Shown: positions 21,281-30,374 of the stretch, one piece after another
Position numbering within the stretch: the stretch's first letter is position 1
Layout: the number at the start of each line of letters is the position of its first letter
Source of the DNA: Thiomonas sp. X19
GTDB taxonomy: Bacteria > Pseudomonadota > Gammaproteobacteria > Burkholderiales > Burkholderiaceae_C
DNA: 64,000 nucleotides
NCBI RefSeq assembly: GCF_900089495.1
Contig: NZ_LT605203.1
Span: forward strand, 359,501 to 423,500
Reading direction: 5' to 3'
Position numbers and translations under genes: made by a program
Notes under the pieces: generated by a model
Told to the model about the DNA's origin: nothing
The model's input: only the letters and a program-made list of their open reading frames with translations
The model's database searches: none

Positions 21281-21559
21281 CGATATCGAAGGAAATTGGC
21301 CCTGGCCAAGCGCGAATGCATGGAGTTTGCAAGGCCGATCAGCTTAACGCGGCCGCAGGCGTTTCGGACAGGGGGGAACCGCTTGCCCTGGCAACGGCCG
21401 CGCCGGGGCCGGAGCACGGCTCCGAACGTGACCGAATGTTGCAAGTGAAACGATGGGTGTTTTGGGGCGCGCTGTCATCTTCCTTGCACGGGGGCTGCCT
21501 AAAGTGGTGATGCACCGGGTCAGCCCATTGCCGGCCCGACTTCTTCAGGGAGAGTTTCG

Positions 21560-23299
21560 ATGTTGCGCAAAACCTTTTTGGCGACGGCCGCCACGGCCGC
21601 CGTCGTCGGCGCCTTGGCCGCCTGTGGCGGTGGCGGTTCGTCCACCACCGCCTCGGCCGCACCCGTCTATACCGCCGCCAGCGCGCTGGCGACAGCCACG
21701 CCGATCAAGCATGTGGTGGTGATTTATCAGGAGAACGTCTCCTTCGACCATTACTTCGCCACGTATCCAACGGCGACCAACCCCGCCGGCGAGCCCGCCT
21801 TTGCCGCCGCTGCCGGCACGCCAACGGTGAACAACCTGGTCAGCGCCAATCTGCTCACCAACAACCCCAACGCCACCAACACCGCCAACGGAGCCGACGC
21901 CGCCGAGCCCTTCCGCCTCGACCGCAGCCAGGCCAACACCTCCGACCAGAACCACGCCTACACGGCCGAGCAGCAAGCGTATGACGGCGGCAAAGCCGAC
22001 CTGTTTCCGCTCTACACCGGCAAGGCCACGACGGGTGGCGTCGGCGCCTTTGGCACGAAGGGCCAGGTGATGGGCTACTTCGACGGCAACACCGCCACCG
22101 CGATGTGGAACTACGCCCAGCACTTCGCCATGAGCGACAACGCCTACACCGACACCTACGGCCCCTCCACCCCCGGCGCGCTGGAAGTGGTGTCGGGCCA
22201 GACCAACGGCATGCAGATCGTGGCGACCAGCAAGCAGCCGTTCACCACGTCCGCCTACTCGTACTACGTCAACGACGGCCAGGGCGGGCTCACGATGATC
22301 AACGACGTCGATCCCGGCCACGACGTGTGCTCCAGCACCACCGACCAGGTGATGATGACGGGCAAGAACATCGGCGATCTGCTCAACGCCAAGACCATCT
22401 CCTGGGGCGGCTTCATGGGTGGCTTCAACCTGCAAACGGTGAACGCCAACGGCACCACCGGCTGCAAGCGCAGCACCTATTCCCCGGTGGTCGGCGGCAA
22501 TGTGAACGACTACATCCAGCACCACAACTGGTTCCAGTACTTCGCCTCCACCGCCAATCCGACGCATGCACGGCCAAGCACGGTCGCGGCCATCGGCCAC
22601 ACCCTGGAAGCCGACGGCAAGACCCCCGACCCGGCCAACCACGAGTACGGCATGCAGGACTTCTTCGCCACGGTGCAGGCAGGCAACTTCCCCGCCGTGT
22701 CCTACCTCAAAGCCCCCGCTTATGAAGACGGCCACGCCGGCTACTCCGACCCGCTCGACGAACAGGCTTACGTCACCAAGGTGGTCAACTTCCTGCAGCA
22801 GCAACCGCAGTGGAAAGACACCGTGGTGATCGTCACCTGGGACGACTCCGACGGCTGGTACGACCACGCCTTCGCCACCACCACCAACCCCTCGTTCGAC
22901 GGCCAGGCCGACCAGCTCGATGGCCCCGGCCTCTGCGGCACGGCAGGCGCCACGCCGATGAACGGTGTGAACGGCAAGCCGGTCAACGGCCGCTGCGGCC
23001 CCGGAACGCGCATTCCCTTCCTCGTCATCTCGCCCTGGGCCAAGGTCAACTATGTGAGCAACACCCCGATCTCACAGGCTTCGGTGGTGCGGTTCATCGA
23101 AGACAACTGGCTGGGTGGGCAGCGCCTGGGCGGCGGCTCGTTCGACGCCACCACGGGGTCGATCATGGACATGTTCAATTTTTCCGGCAGCGCCGGGGCG
23201 AACGCGCCGCTGTATCTCGACTCCACCTACGGCACGCCGTTGAACGCAGCGCCGGTGCTGATGAAGCAGGCCAGCGCGGCTGCAGTGGCGAAGAACTGA
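21560..23299 (+). CDS. Lipoprotein phosphoesterase (PF04185 type)
   Basis: 579 residues. A lipoprotein signal peptide is visible: a hydrophobic stretch, then the lipobox LAAC with Cys about 22, followed by a GGGGSSTT linker. The catalytic domain begins at about residue 50 with IKHVVVIYQENVSFDHYFATYP, the metal-binding nucleophile region of the phospholipase C/acid phosphatase family. VVIVTWDDSDGWYDH and GTRIPFLVISPWAKVNYVSN supply further metal ligands. The substrate may be a phosphate monoester or phospholipid; the sequence does not decide. The start has AGGGAG upstream. It is followed by a peroxidase gene on the same strand. Confidence 0.85.
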   Translation: MLRKTFLATAATAAVVGALAACGGGGSSTTASAAPVYTAASALATATPIKHVVVIYQENVSFDHYFATYPTATNPAGEPAFAAAAGTPTVNNLVSANLLTNNPNATNTANGADAAEPFRLDRSQANTSDQNHAYTAEQQAYDGGKADLFPLYTGKATTGGVGAFGTKGQVMGYFDGNTATAMWNYAQHFAMSDNAYTDTYGPSTPGALEVVSGQTNGMQIVATSKQPFTTSAYSYYVNDGQGGLTMINDVDPGHDVCSSTTDQVMMTGKNIGDLLNAKTISWGGFMGGFNLQTVNANGTTGCKRSTYSPVVGGNVNDYIQHHNWFQYFASTANPTHARPSTVAAIGHTLEADGKTPDPANHEYGMQDFFATVQAGNFPAVSYLKAPAYEDGHAGYSDPLDEQAYVTKVVNFLQQQPQWKDTVVIVTWDDSDGWYDHAFATTTNPSFDGQADQLDGPGLCGTAGATPMNGVNGKPVNGRCGPGTRIPFLVISPWAKVNYVSNTPISQASVVRFIEDNWLGGQRLGGGSFDATTGSIMDMFNFSGSAGANAPLYLDSTYGTPLNAAPVLMKQASAAAVAKN

Positions 23300-23317
23300 G
23301 GTCGGCGCAAGTGCCCT

Positions 23318-23338
23318 CCCTCCCCCCGGTGGGGAGGG
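23318..23338 (+). terminator. GC-only hairpin between phosphoesterase and peroxidase genes
   Basis: CCCTCCCC/GGGGAGGG with a five-base loop. There is no T tract, so it may attenuate rather than terminate transcription. Confidence 0.35.
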
Positions 23339-23357
23339 CCGGGGTGGGGAGGATGGT

Positions 23358-23396
23358 CCTGTCCCTCACGCCTGTCCCTCACGCCTGCCCCTCCCG
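23358..23396. repeat. Three 13-base tandem repeats
   Basis: CCTGTCCCTCACG twice, then CCTGCCCCTCCCG, in the leader of the peroxidase gene. Confidence 0.6.
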
Positions 23397-23423
23397 TCCT
23401 CCCCCGCGCGTGGGGAGAGTGTC

Positions 23424-24980
23424 ATGTTGAGTGCAAACATCATGTCGCCTCCCCCTGAGCCTCGTCTGACTTCACCTGCGGCACCGCTCTTCAAGACGCC
23501 CGCCACGCGCAAGGGGCGGCGGCGTGCCTGGTGGATCGGCGGATCGCTCGTGGCGCTCGCCGCAGTCGCCATGCTGGACGTGGCTGCACAGCAGCCCGAT
23601 CTCACGCCGATGGACTGGCTGCTGCACCCCATCGACAGCACCACGCTGGCACTGGGCGGCAACCCGCATCCGGTGCCACTGTTGTTGCCACCGAACCAGC
23701 CCTTGTCGGCCGCCGCGCAACTGGGCAGGCAACTGTTTTTCGACACCGCGCTGTCGGCCTCCGGCGAGCAGTCGTGCGCGTCGTGTCACGATCCTTCTCA
23801 TGCATACAACCCGCCGCTGGGCCGCACCGGGGCGGGGTTGGCCCCCCTGGGGGGCAGCGAACCGAAGGTCAGCGTGGGGGCTCACAACGATCCTCCCCGC
23901 GCCAGCGGTCCGGTGATGCTGGGCGGCCCGCATCTCACCACGCCGGGCTACCGCCCGCCGCCCTCGCTGGCCTATCTCTACCGCCAGCAGAACTTCTCCA
24001 TCGGTCCCGACAACGCGGAGAACGAAACCATCACCCTGCAACGCCTCATCCAGTTGGGCCAGGACGCAGCGCGCATCACCAAAACTGCGCAAAGCACGGC
24101 AGCCACGGCGCAAAACCTGGTGCCGCAGGGCGGCTTGTTCTGGGATGGGCGCGTCAACACCTTGCAGCAGCAGGCCGATGGACCGCTGTTCAACCCGGTG
24201 GAAATGGACGCCGGCTCGCCGCAGCGCGTGGCCGCCATCCTGCGGCGGCAGCCGTATGCCAAGGACTTCACCCAGCTCTTCGGCCCCAATGTGTTCCTAG
24301 ATCCGCAGCAAACCGTGGCCGAGGCGCTGTTCGCCATCGCCCGCTACCAGATCGAGGATCCGAGCTTTCATCCCTTCACGAGCCAATACGACGCCTGGCT
24401 GCAAGGCAAGGCGCGCTTGAGCGCGCAGCAGATGCGCGGCTATCTGGCGTTCAACGATGTGCACAAGGGCAATTGCGCCGCCTGCCATCTCGACAAACCG
24501 ACGGCGAACGGGCTTCCGCCACTGTTCACCGACACGCAGTACGAGGCACTGGGCGTGCCGCGCAATCCGCACATTCCGGCGAACAAAAACCCGCGCTATG
24601 TCGACCTCGGCCTGTGCGGCCCCTTCCGCACGGATTTGAAGAACCAGACCCAGTACTGCGGCATGTTCCTCACCCCCACCTTGCGCAATGTGGCGCAGCG
24701 CCCGGTGTACTTCCACAACGGCGTGTATCACGACCTGAAGCAGGTGCTCGACTTCTACAACTTCCGCGACGTGCAGCCGCAAACCATCTATCCGGTCGGC
24801 GCCGATGGCAAGGTCGAGAAATACAACGATCTTCCCGCCGAATACCACGCCAATATCGACACCATCGACCCTCCGTTCAACCGCAAGCCGGGAGAGAAGC
24901 CGGCGATGAGCGCGCAGGACATGCGCGACATCATCGCCTTCCTCAAGACGCTCAACGATGGCTGGCGCCCATCGCACTGA
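23424..24980 (+). CDS. Di-haem cytochrome c peroxidase / MauG family protein
   Basis: 518 residues. An N-terminal membrane anchor or signal (about residues 32-55, WWIGGSLVALAAVAMLDVAA) exports it to the periplasm. Two CxxCH haem sites are visible: QSCASCHDPSHAY, followed by a di-haem peroxidase pattern, and GNCAACHLDKP. QGGLFWDGRVNTLQQQADGP and NPVEMDA are typical of the family. It is longer than classic CcpA (about 330 residues), as in MauG-like members. The start has GGGGAGAG upstream. It probably shares a transcript with the phosphoesterase (124-base gap). Confidence 0.88.
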   Translation: MLSANIMSPPPEPRLTSPAAPLFKTPATRKGRRRAWWIGGSLVALAAVAMLDVAAQQPDLTPMDWLLHPIDSTTLALGGNPHPVPLLLPPNQPLSAAAQLGRQLFFDTALSASGEQSCASCHDPSHAYNPPLGRTGAGLAPLGGSEPKVSVGAHNDPPRASGPVMLGGPHLTTPGYRPPPSLAYLYRQQNFSIGPDNAENETITLQRLIQLGQDAARITKTAQSTAATAQNLVPQGGLFWDGRVNTLQQQADGPLFNPVEMDAGSPQRVAAILRRQPYAKDFTQLFGPNVFLDPQQTVAEALFAIARYQIEDPSFHPFTSQYDAWLQGKARLSAQQMRGYLAFNDVHKGNCAACHLDKPTANGLPPLFTDTQYEALGVPRNPHIPANKNPRYVDLGLCGPFRTDLKNQTQYCGMFLTPTLRNVAQRPVYFHNGVYHDLKQVLDFYNFRDVQPQTIYPVGADGKVEKYNDLPAEYHANIDTIDPPFNRKPGEKPAMSAQDMRDIIAFLKTLNDGWRPSH

Positions 24981-25141
24981 ACCATTGATCGAACCCTAAA
25001 CCTGCCTGCTACGAATCCCCAGGGGCAGCGCATGAGCAGGTCCGTCGCTCATGAAACCGTTGCCTTTGTCTAACCGTTCCCCTTACCGGGCTGGTAGAGG
25101 TCTTTCATCTTTCAGCAGGGACTCCCCCGCTGGGCGCACAG

Positions 25142-25176
25142 AAAAAAGCCCACCGTCCGTTCATCGAGGTGGGCTT
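25142..25176 (-). terminator. Rho-independent terminator, minus strand
   Basis: Nine-base stem AAGCCCACC/GGTGGGCTT followed on the minus strand by a run of T. It lies 112 bases past the stop of the beta-helix lipoprotein gene. Confidence 0.75.
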
Positions 25177-25210
25177 GCGAGGGCTGCCGTGAGGCAGCAT
25201 GTTCTTGGAC

Positions 25211-25289
25211 GCTCAAGGAAACGCAGGGCCGCTCCCGAGTTGTCTTGACCCTTCGGGGGGAGTCCGCTGGCGGACTGCTGGGGGCGCTC
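25211..25289 (-). repeat. Dispersed intergenic repeat, copy 1
   Basis: Read on the minus strand it contains GCCCCCAG, a GC-rich palindrome, CCCCCCGA, GGGTCAAG, CGGCCC and GCGTTTCCTTG in the same order as 35369-35452. It overlaps the stop of the beta-helix gene. It includes the perfect palindrome AGTCCGC-TG-GCGGACT at 25261-25276. Similar GC-rich intergenic repeats are common in Burkholderiales. Confidence 0.7.
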
Positions 25290-27318
25290 AGAAGGCTCCG
25301 ATAGTCCAGGGTCCAGAGCGCACGGCACCAGCCAAGTTGGTCGAGAAGGCCGCCAGGGTCTGCCCTTTGCCAATCAGCGGGGAACCCGCGGCGGGAACCG
25401 CGTTGAGATAGCTGTACGGGGCTGCGCTTGGATTGCCCAGCGCGCCCAGGTTGGTCAGCATCGGATTGCCGAACATGCCCTGCGCATCGTTCCCGGATGC
25501 GGCCTGCCACTGCGCGAACGTGTCATTCGCCACCTGATTGAACCCCAGGTTGAAGGTGTTGGCATAGCCCGCGTTCCAGTAGGCATTGTTGTTGATGCTC
25601 ACGCCCGGATCGGCCCCAGTGCCCTGATACCAGATCACCGGCTCGGTCTTGTCGAAGCCGACAATGAGGTTGTTGACGACTTGGCTGTTGTAGTTGTTGG
25701 CGCCGTTGTCCCACAGATACAGCCCGATCGCGTATGTGCCGGGCGGCGTCGTCGGTGGCATCACGATGGTGTTGTTGGCGATCAATGTATTTTTCAGCCC
25801 ATGCTGGCTGCTGCTGGTGAGCATGGCGTTGCCTTCCCAGTACTCGGCAATGCCCACTCGGAACCCCACGATCAGATTGTTGTAGATCTGCGTGTTGGCC
25901 AGATTGGCGGTGCAGGGGTTGGCCCCGGAGGAGCCGCATTCATCGCCGATGGATATGCCGGAGTTGAACTTATACATCGTGCTCCATGGGTAGACATTGG
26001 GATCGTAGGGATGAATCCAGTCGCTCTGGTTGTAGCCGCTGAAGTACAGGATGTTCTGGCGTGCAATATCGTTGGGCTGGTTGTCGAAGTACATATTGGC
26101 CGACCAGTTGTCCATCGACACGTTTTGCTCAAACACCGTGCCCCCGGTTTGCACGCCCGGGGCGCTGCCGTAGGAGATGATGCCTTCGCCACCGTTGTCG
26201 TAGACCACATTGCCACGGGCCAAGCCGTTGAGGCTGTTGGTGAACACCAGGCCACCGCTCCAGCCACCACTGGACGAGGCGAAGCCGTTGTTGCCGCGTG
26301 GCCAGTTGAGCATGGCGTTTTGGTAGACGCGGTTGTAAAGGGCCTGGTTGTTGGCGTTGTTGGCGCCGTCGCCACCGATCGCCATGAAGTTGATGCCGGC
26401 CTTGTCGTTGAACTGTGCGTTGCAGTTGCTGACGAGGATGTTGCTGCCGTAGCCCCAGATGCCGCCGGCACCCGAGCCTTGCGCTGTCAAGCCATTGAAG
26501 ATGAGATAGTTCTTGTTGAACCAATAGATCGGATTCTGGTTGGACTGGGCCGGGATGACGATATTGGCCGCTGCCGGCGTGGTGCCACCGAAGTCCACGC
26601 TCAGCACCCCGGAGGTGTAGGCCCAAAGCCCCGAGCCTGGCGTCACGAGGCTGGCGTCGGTGGGCGGGGGCGACGAGGTGGCCTGGTACGCCGCCGATAG
26701 CGCCGGCCTGAGCGGCACACTGTTCACCACGACCGCATCGGGTGTCACGCCAAGCGGCGCCTGCCAGACCGAGCCGGAAACCTGCCTCCAGGCGCTTGTT
26801 GCGATGACGGGAGAAGCGTCAATGATGACGGGTCCATTGCCGTAGGAGCCGAAGGTGATGGGCTTGCCGGCCACGCCACTGGCGCCGTTGATCAGGTTGA
26901 GGGTGCCGTGGTAGGTCCCGGCCGCGATCAATACGGTATCGCCCGCTTGCACAATATCGGCCGCATGTTGGGGTGTGGCAAAGGCCGTCGCCATCGATGT
27001 GCCGTTGTTGCCGTCGCTGCCCGTCGGGCTGACGTAGTAGGTCTTGCCGGTTGTGGACGGCGGTGTCACCGGCGTCGTCGGCTGCCACACTCGCCAGGGC
27101 ACTGGAGTGGTTGGCGCTGCGGGCGCACCGCCGACTGCGGCACTCACGGCGCAATTGGACGGATTACTGACTGTGGGTTTGCATGGCACAACGCCGGTTG
27201 CTGCAAATGTCGTCGTGCCTGCCGCACCGACCGTGCTTGCCGCCCCTCCACCGCAGCCGGATACGGTCGCTGCAAAAAAGATGGCCAAGGCGCTTATTTT
27301 TAAATAATTGGTATTCAT
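25288..27318 (-). CDS. Right-handed beta-helix lipoprotein
   Basis: 676 residues. The signal peptide ends in a lipobox (VSGCGGG, Cys about 22). A Thr/Pro-rich linker leads to a DUF1565-type start, KTYYVSPTGSDGNNGTSMAT, followed by a long parallel beta-helix with many short N-rich turns (NNLIVGF, ANNTIVMPP, GNVVYDNGGEGI). This fits pectate-lyase-like or carbohydrate-binding surface proteins. I cannot name a substrate. Base composition is visibly lower in GC than the neighbours, and the adjacent barrel gene is decayed, so recent transfer is plausible. ATG 27318 is preferred to the start three codons earlier. Confidence 0.82.
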   Translation of the reverse strand: MNTNYLKISALAIFFAATVSGCGGGAASTVGAAGTTTFAATGVVPCKPTVSNPSNCAVSAAVGGAPAAPTTPVPWRVWQPTTPVTPPSTTGKTYYVSPTGSDGNNGTSMATAFATPQHAADIVQAGDTVLIAAGTYHGTLNLINGASGVAGKPITFGSYGNGPVIIDASPVIATSAWRQVSGSVWQAPLGVTPDAVVVNSVPLRPALSAAYQATSSPPPTDASLVTPGSGLWAYTSGVLSVDFGGTTPAAANIVIPAQSNQNPIYWFNKNYLIFNGLTAQGSGAGGIWGYGSNILVSNCNAQFNDKAGINFMAIGGDGANNANNQALYNRVYQNAMLNWPRGNNGFASSSGGWSGGLVFTNSLNGLARGNVVYDNGGEGIISYGSAPGVQTGGTVFEQNVSMDNWSANMYFDNQPNDIARQNILYFSGYNQSDWIHPYDPNVYPWSTMYKFNSGISIGDECGSSGANPCTANLANTQIYNNLIVGFRVGIAEYWEGNAMLTSSSQHGLKNTLIANNTIVMPPTTPPGTYAIGLYLWDNGANNYNSQVVNNLIVGFDKTEPVIWYQGTGADPGVSINNNAYWNAGYANTFNLGFNQVANDTFAQWQAASGNDAQGMFGNPMLTNLGALGNPSAAPYSYLNAVPAAGSPLIGKGQTLAAFSTNLAGAVRSGPWTIGAF

Positions 27319-27363
27319 GATGCCCAATCCACAAAAACGAATAAAATAAATGGCAGGTCGGTT

Positions 27364-27970
27364 TCAAAAACCGTAGGCCATACCGATCTGGAGTACCGGA
27401 TGCCAACGATATCCACTTAATGTGTTCAGGAGCCGCGCCGGTTCGGTCTGAATCAGGCCTGAAATCCAGGTTGGCTCTGAACGCCCGCCCTGCGGCCGTC
27501 ACATTGATCTGCCCTTGATAAGCCACGCCAACGTCACTCCTGAACTGCCAGCCTTCTGTTGGCCCTTGCTTCCCCCAGCCGAAGCCGGAATAAGGGACGT
27601 TCTTTGAAAATGAAACCTTGTGATTGATCGAGCCGTCGGCCGCCAATATGTTGGCCATACCGTTTGTTTGATAGATTTGCTGCCGCGGCTGCCCGTTCAA
27701 ATCAAAGCGGTTGTTGAAAACCGCGCTAGCCCGCTGGAAGATCGCTTCTAAAGGGTGCCTTCCCAGTAATGGCTTGACCTTTCTAGATTTGATAATGCCC
27801 CTGTCATCCGACCCATGAATCCCGGTGCGTGCGGTGAAGCGAGAATTGATGGCCCACTGCTCTGCGACAACGCCGCCCGGCACACCGATCTGCGCGTCAA
27901 CGGCGGTTTCAGCAGCGGCCTCGGCTTGGCCAAAGCTCAGGCCGATGACCAAGGCTCCGACCAGCGCCAT
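27364..27970 (-). pseudogene. Decayed outer-membrane beta-barrel protein gene
   Basis: It starts with a signal peptide (MALVGALVIGLSFGQAEA). Family landmarks are INSRFTARTGI, VFNNRFDLNG, SFSKNVPYSGFGWGK and RSDVGVAYQGQINVTAAG. The frame then shifts. The true C-terminus appears in another frame as LSGYRWHPVLQIGMAYGF and a stop, a classic outer-membrane barrel ending in Phe. Between VKPLL and NNRF the expected barrel strand is also scrambled, suggesting a further small deletion. At least one and probably two frame changes make this non-functional. Confidence 0.7.
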
Positions 27971-28401
27971 GAAGGGGCATGCCAGGTTTTCACGCGTTGT
28001 GCTCCACTGTCGGCTGATGGGTGACAAAAGCCGCAAACCTGGCAACTGGATGTGAAGGATTGCCGGATTTCGATGGCTGAATTCTGGCGGGCGCCAGGTG
28101 ATATCTCCATCGGGTGTTTCGGATTGCAACTGTCAGCAATCGACTGAATCGCGTGTCGGAATATTCTGACAACCCATGTTTGCGGGATGCCTGGGCGCGG
28201 CAGGGCATCCGACAATTCCCTCGGTTGCGCGGGGTGTCGTTCCGGGGTCCGCACCGCCACGAGAGCTCGAAAACTCGATGCCTATCACTTGCAAGCGTCT
28301 GTCCGCAGCTTCCGCTGGTATCAACACGCCGCGGCCGCGCAGAGTGCTGCTGCAAGGTTTGGATCCGTTCCGTTTCGCCTCGCCAACTCGGGCTTGAAGC
28401 C
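27971..28401. other. Divergent intergenic region before the two-component genes
   Basis: 431 bases with no convincing gene. It holds the 18-base palindrome at 28154-28171 and a weaker GGATGCC/GGCATCC inverted repeat near 28185-28210. Promoters for the kinase and the decayed barrel gene should lie here. Confidence 0.5.
28154..28171. promoter_or_regulatory. 18-base palindrome, candidate operator
   Basis: TGTCGGAATATTCTGACA is symmetric except for one G/T pair. It is about 230 bases upstream of the kinase start. No known consensus is assigned. Confidence 0.4.
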
Positions 28402-29553
28402 ATGCATGCAGGCAGCCGCGACTCACGCACCGAACCCGCCACCGGCGCCAAGCCGAGCCATGTCGGGCGGCCGCCAGAAATTGCGCCGTCGCCCGCCTTG
28501 CCGGCCGCCGAGGCCTGTCACCTGATCGAGCGCTTGCCTGGCTTCGTCTTCAGCCTGGAGCATGCCGGCGACCAACTGCATTTCACTTATGCCAGCGCCT
28601 GTTGCCTGGCGGTTTGCGGCCTCGCCTACGAGGGGCTGAATGCGCAGGGCTCCGGATTCCTCAGCCTGATCGACGCGCGCGACCTGCCGGCGTTTCATGC
28701 GAAGCTGCAGGCCAGCGCGGTCGTCGGCGTGTGGAACTGGGAGGGGCGGCTGCAAACGCCGCATGGGCCGAAATGGGTCAATATCCGGGCGCAAACCAGA
28801 CCGCTCGGCCCGCTGTTGGCCGAGTCGGTGGGCATCATGCTGAATGTGAGCCAGAGCCATCTGCGCGAAAGCCAGTTGCGCGACATGTCGGCCGAGTTGC
28901 GCAGCATGGCGGTGCGGCTCGAATCCGTGCGCGAGCTGGAGCGGGCACGCCTGGCGCGCGACCTGCACGACGACCTGGGGCAGGTGCTCACGGCGCTGAA
29001 AATGGATCTGGCCTCCTTGCATCATCTGCTGCGCAAACCCGGCGGCAACGCCCATGCGCAGCTGTTCGAGAACATGGACCGGCTGATCGACGCCGCTGCC
29101 GATTCGGGCCGCCGCGTCGCCGCGGAACTCAGGCCCAGCGTGCTCGATCTCGGCCTGGAGCCGGCGCTGCGCTGGCTGACCGACCAGCACCGCGCGCGCT
29201 ATGGCATACGCCTGCGCTGCAGCGCCCGGTTGCAAGCGCCGATTGGGGAACTGATGGCGACTGAGATTTTCCGCATCGCCCAGGAGGCGCTGACCAATAT
29301 CGCGCGCCATGCCCAGGCCAGCCAGGCCTGGCTGAAGCTGGCCGATGGGCCCGAGGGCGTCTGCCTGGAAGTGCGCGACGATGGCAAGGGCTTTGCCGCG
29401 GCGCCCGCCGAGGCCTTGCGGCCGACCTATGGCATGCGCGGCATGCGCGAGCGCGCGCTGCTGATGGGCGGCAGCTTCAGCCACGGCCCGGCGCCAGAAG
29501 GCGGCGCCATGGTCCGGGTCTGCCTGCCGCCCCAGGAGCCGGGCCATGCTTAA
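28402..29553 (+). CDS. NarX/DegS-type sensor histidine kinase
   Basis: 383 residues, cytoplasmic. A PAS-like domain covers about residues 40-160 (GFVFSLEHAGDQLHFTYAS). The HisKA_3 dimerisation motif is ELERARLARDLHDDLGQVLT, with phospho-acceptor His189. The ATPase domain follows (FRIAQEALTNIARHAQAS, DDGKGF, GMRGMRERALLMGG). The upstream open frame reaches 28114, but its first 96 codons look non-coding, so I start at ATG 28402 (MHAGSRDSRTEP). The 3' end overlaps the response-regulator gene by 8 bases. The stimulus is not evident; no membrane segments are present. Confidence 0.88.
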   Translation: MHAGSRDSRTEPATGAKPSHVGRPPEIAPSPALPAAEACHLIERLPGFVFSLEHAGDQLHFTYASACCLAVCGLAYEGLNAQGSGFLSLIDARDLPAFHAKLQASAVVGVWNWEGRLQTPHGPKWVNIRAQTRPLGPLLAESVGIMLNVSQSHLRESQLRDMSAELRSMAVRLESVRELERARLARDLHDDLGQVLTALKMDLASLHHLLRKPGGNAHAQLFENMDRLIDAAADSGRRVAAELRPSVLDLGLEPALRWLTDQHRARYGIRLRCSARLQAPIGELMATEIFRIAQEALTNIARHAQASQAWLKLADGPEGVCLEVRDDGKGFAAAPAEALRPTYGMRGMRERALLMGGSFSHGPAPEGGAMVRVCLPPQEPGHA

Positions 29554-30187
29554 GCTCAACCTGCGCGTGCTCATCGTCGACGACCACGCCTTGCTGGCCG
29601 AGAGCGTGGCGCGGTTTCTGCAGGCCAACTCCATCGAGGCCGCCTGGTGCGCCGACCCCGGCCAGGCGCTGCAGCGCATGCGCGAGGAGGACTGGAGCGT
29701 GGTGCTGCTGGACCTGTCGATGCCCGACGGCAACGGCCTGGACTTGCTCAAGCGCATCAAGCTCGTCAAGCCCGGCCTGCCGGTGCTCATCCTCAGCATG
29801 CATCCCGAGCAGCAGTTCGCCCTGCGCGCCTTGCGCAACGGCGCAGCGGGTTATCTGACCAAGGGCTGCAGCCCGGAAATCGTGATCGAGGCCATCCGCA
29901 AAGTGGCGCGCGGCGGGCGTTATCTCACCGCCGTCGTGGCCGACCAGCTCGCCATCCATCTCGACGATGGCGACAGCACCGAGACCCCGCACCTGCGCCT
30001 GTCGGACCGCGAAATGCAGGTCTTCATGCGCCTGGCGCAAGGCAGCAGCGTCAACGGCATTGCCGAGGAATTGCACATCAGCGGCAAGACCGTGAGCACC
30101 CACAAGACCCGTCTCATGGCCAAGCTGGGCCTGGACAAGGACGCCGATCTGGTGCGCTACGCCATGCACCAGGGGCTCATCACCTGA
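29546..30187 (+). CDS. NarL/LuxR-family response regulator
   Basis: 213 residues. The receiver domain (residues 6-122) has the acidic pair in VLIVDDH, phospho-acceptor Asp56 (LLDLSMPDG) and a conserved Lys (GYLTKG). The LuxR-type helix-turn-helix at about 150-207 reads RLSDREMQVFMRLAQGSS and ISGKTVSTHKTRLMAKLG. It overlaps the kinase gene and forms a two-component pair with it. The target genes are unknown. Confidence 0.93.
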   Translation: MLKLNLRVLIVDDHALLAESVARFLQANSIEAAWCADPGQALQRMREEDWSVVLLDLSMPDGNGLDLLKRIKLVKPGLPVLILSMHPEQQFALRALRNGAAGYLTKGCSPEIVIEAIRKVARGGRYLTAVVADQLAIHLDDGDSTETPHLRLSDREMQVFMRLAQGSSVNGIAEELHISGKTVSTHKTRLMAKLGLDKDADLVRYAMHQGLIT

Positions 30188-30289
30188 GATCGCCCCCAGG
30201 CCTGCGCCGGTTCGCGCGCCAGGCGAATGGCCTCGGCGCATGCTCTGCGCCGCGCCTCCCGAGCAAACTTGGGGCTGAGTGCCGCGGCT

Positions 30290-30313
30290 CCAAGCCTGCC
30301 AGTGCAGGCTTGG
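30290..30313. terminator. Hairpin between convergent genes
   Basis: Perfect ten-base stem CCAAGCCTGC/GCAGGCTTGG with loop CAGT. There is no T tract. It sits between the response regulator and the PaiB-like gene. Confidence 0.4.
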
Positions 30314-30374
30314 ACGGCACGAAGGCCAGACGACTCAGGCGGCTGGCGGCCCGGCGTTTCTTGAGGGCGCCGTC

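Noticed and set aside
21472..21489. Pho box upstream of the phosphoesterase
   Set aside because: CTGTCAT is a good half-site, but the second unit (CTTGCAC) has three mismatches; too weak to call.
28114..28401. 96-codon extension of the sensor kinase
   Set aside because: Sequence lacks any domain pattern and contains a palindrome typical of a promoter region.
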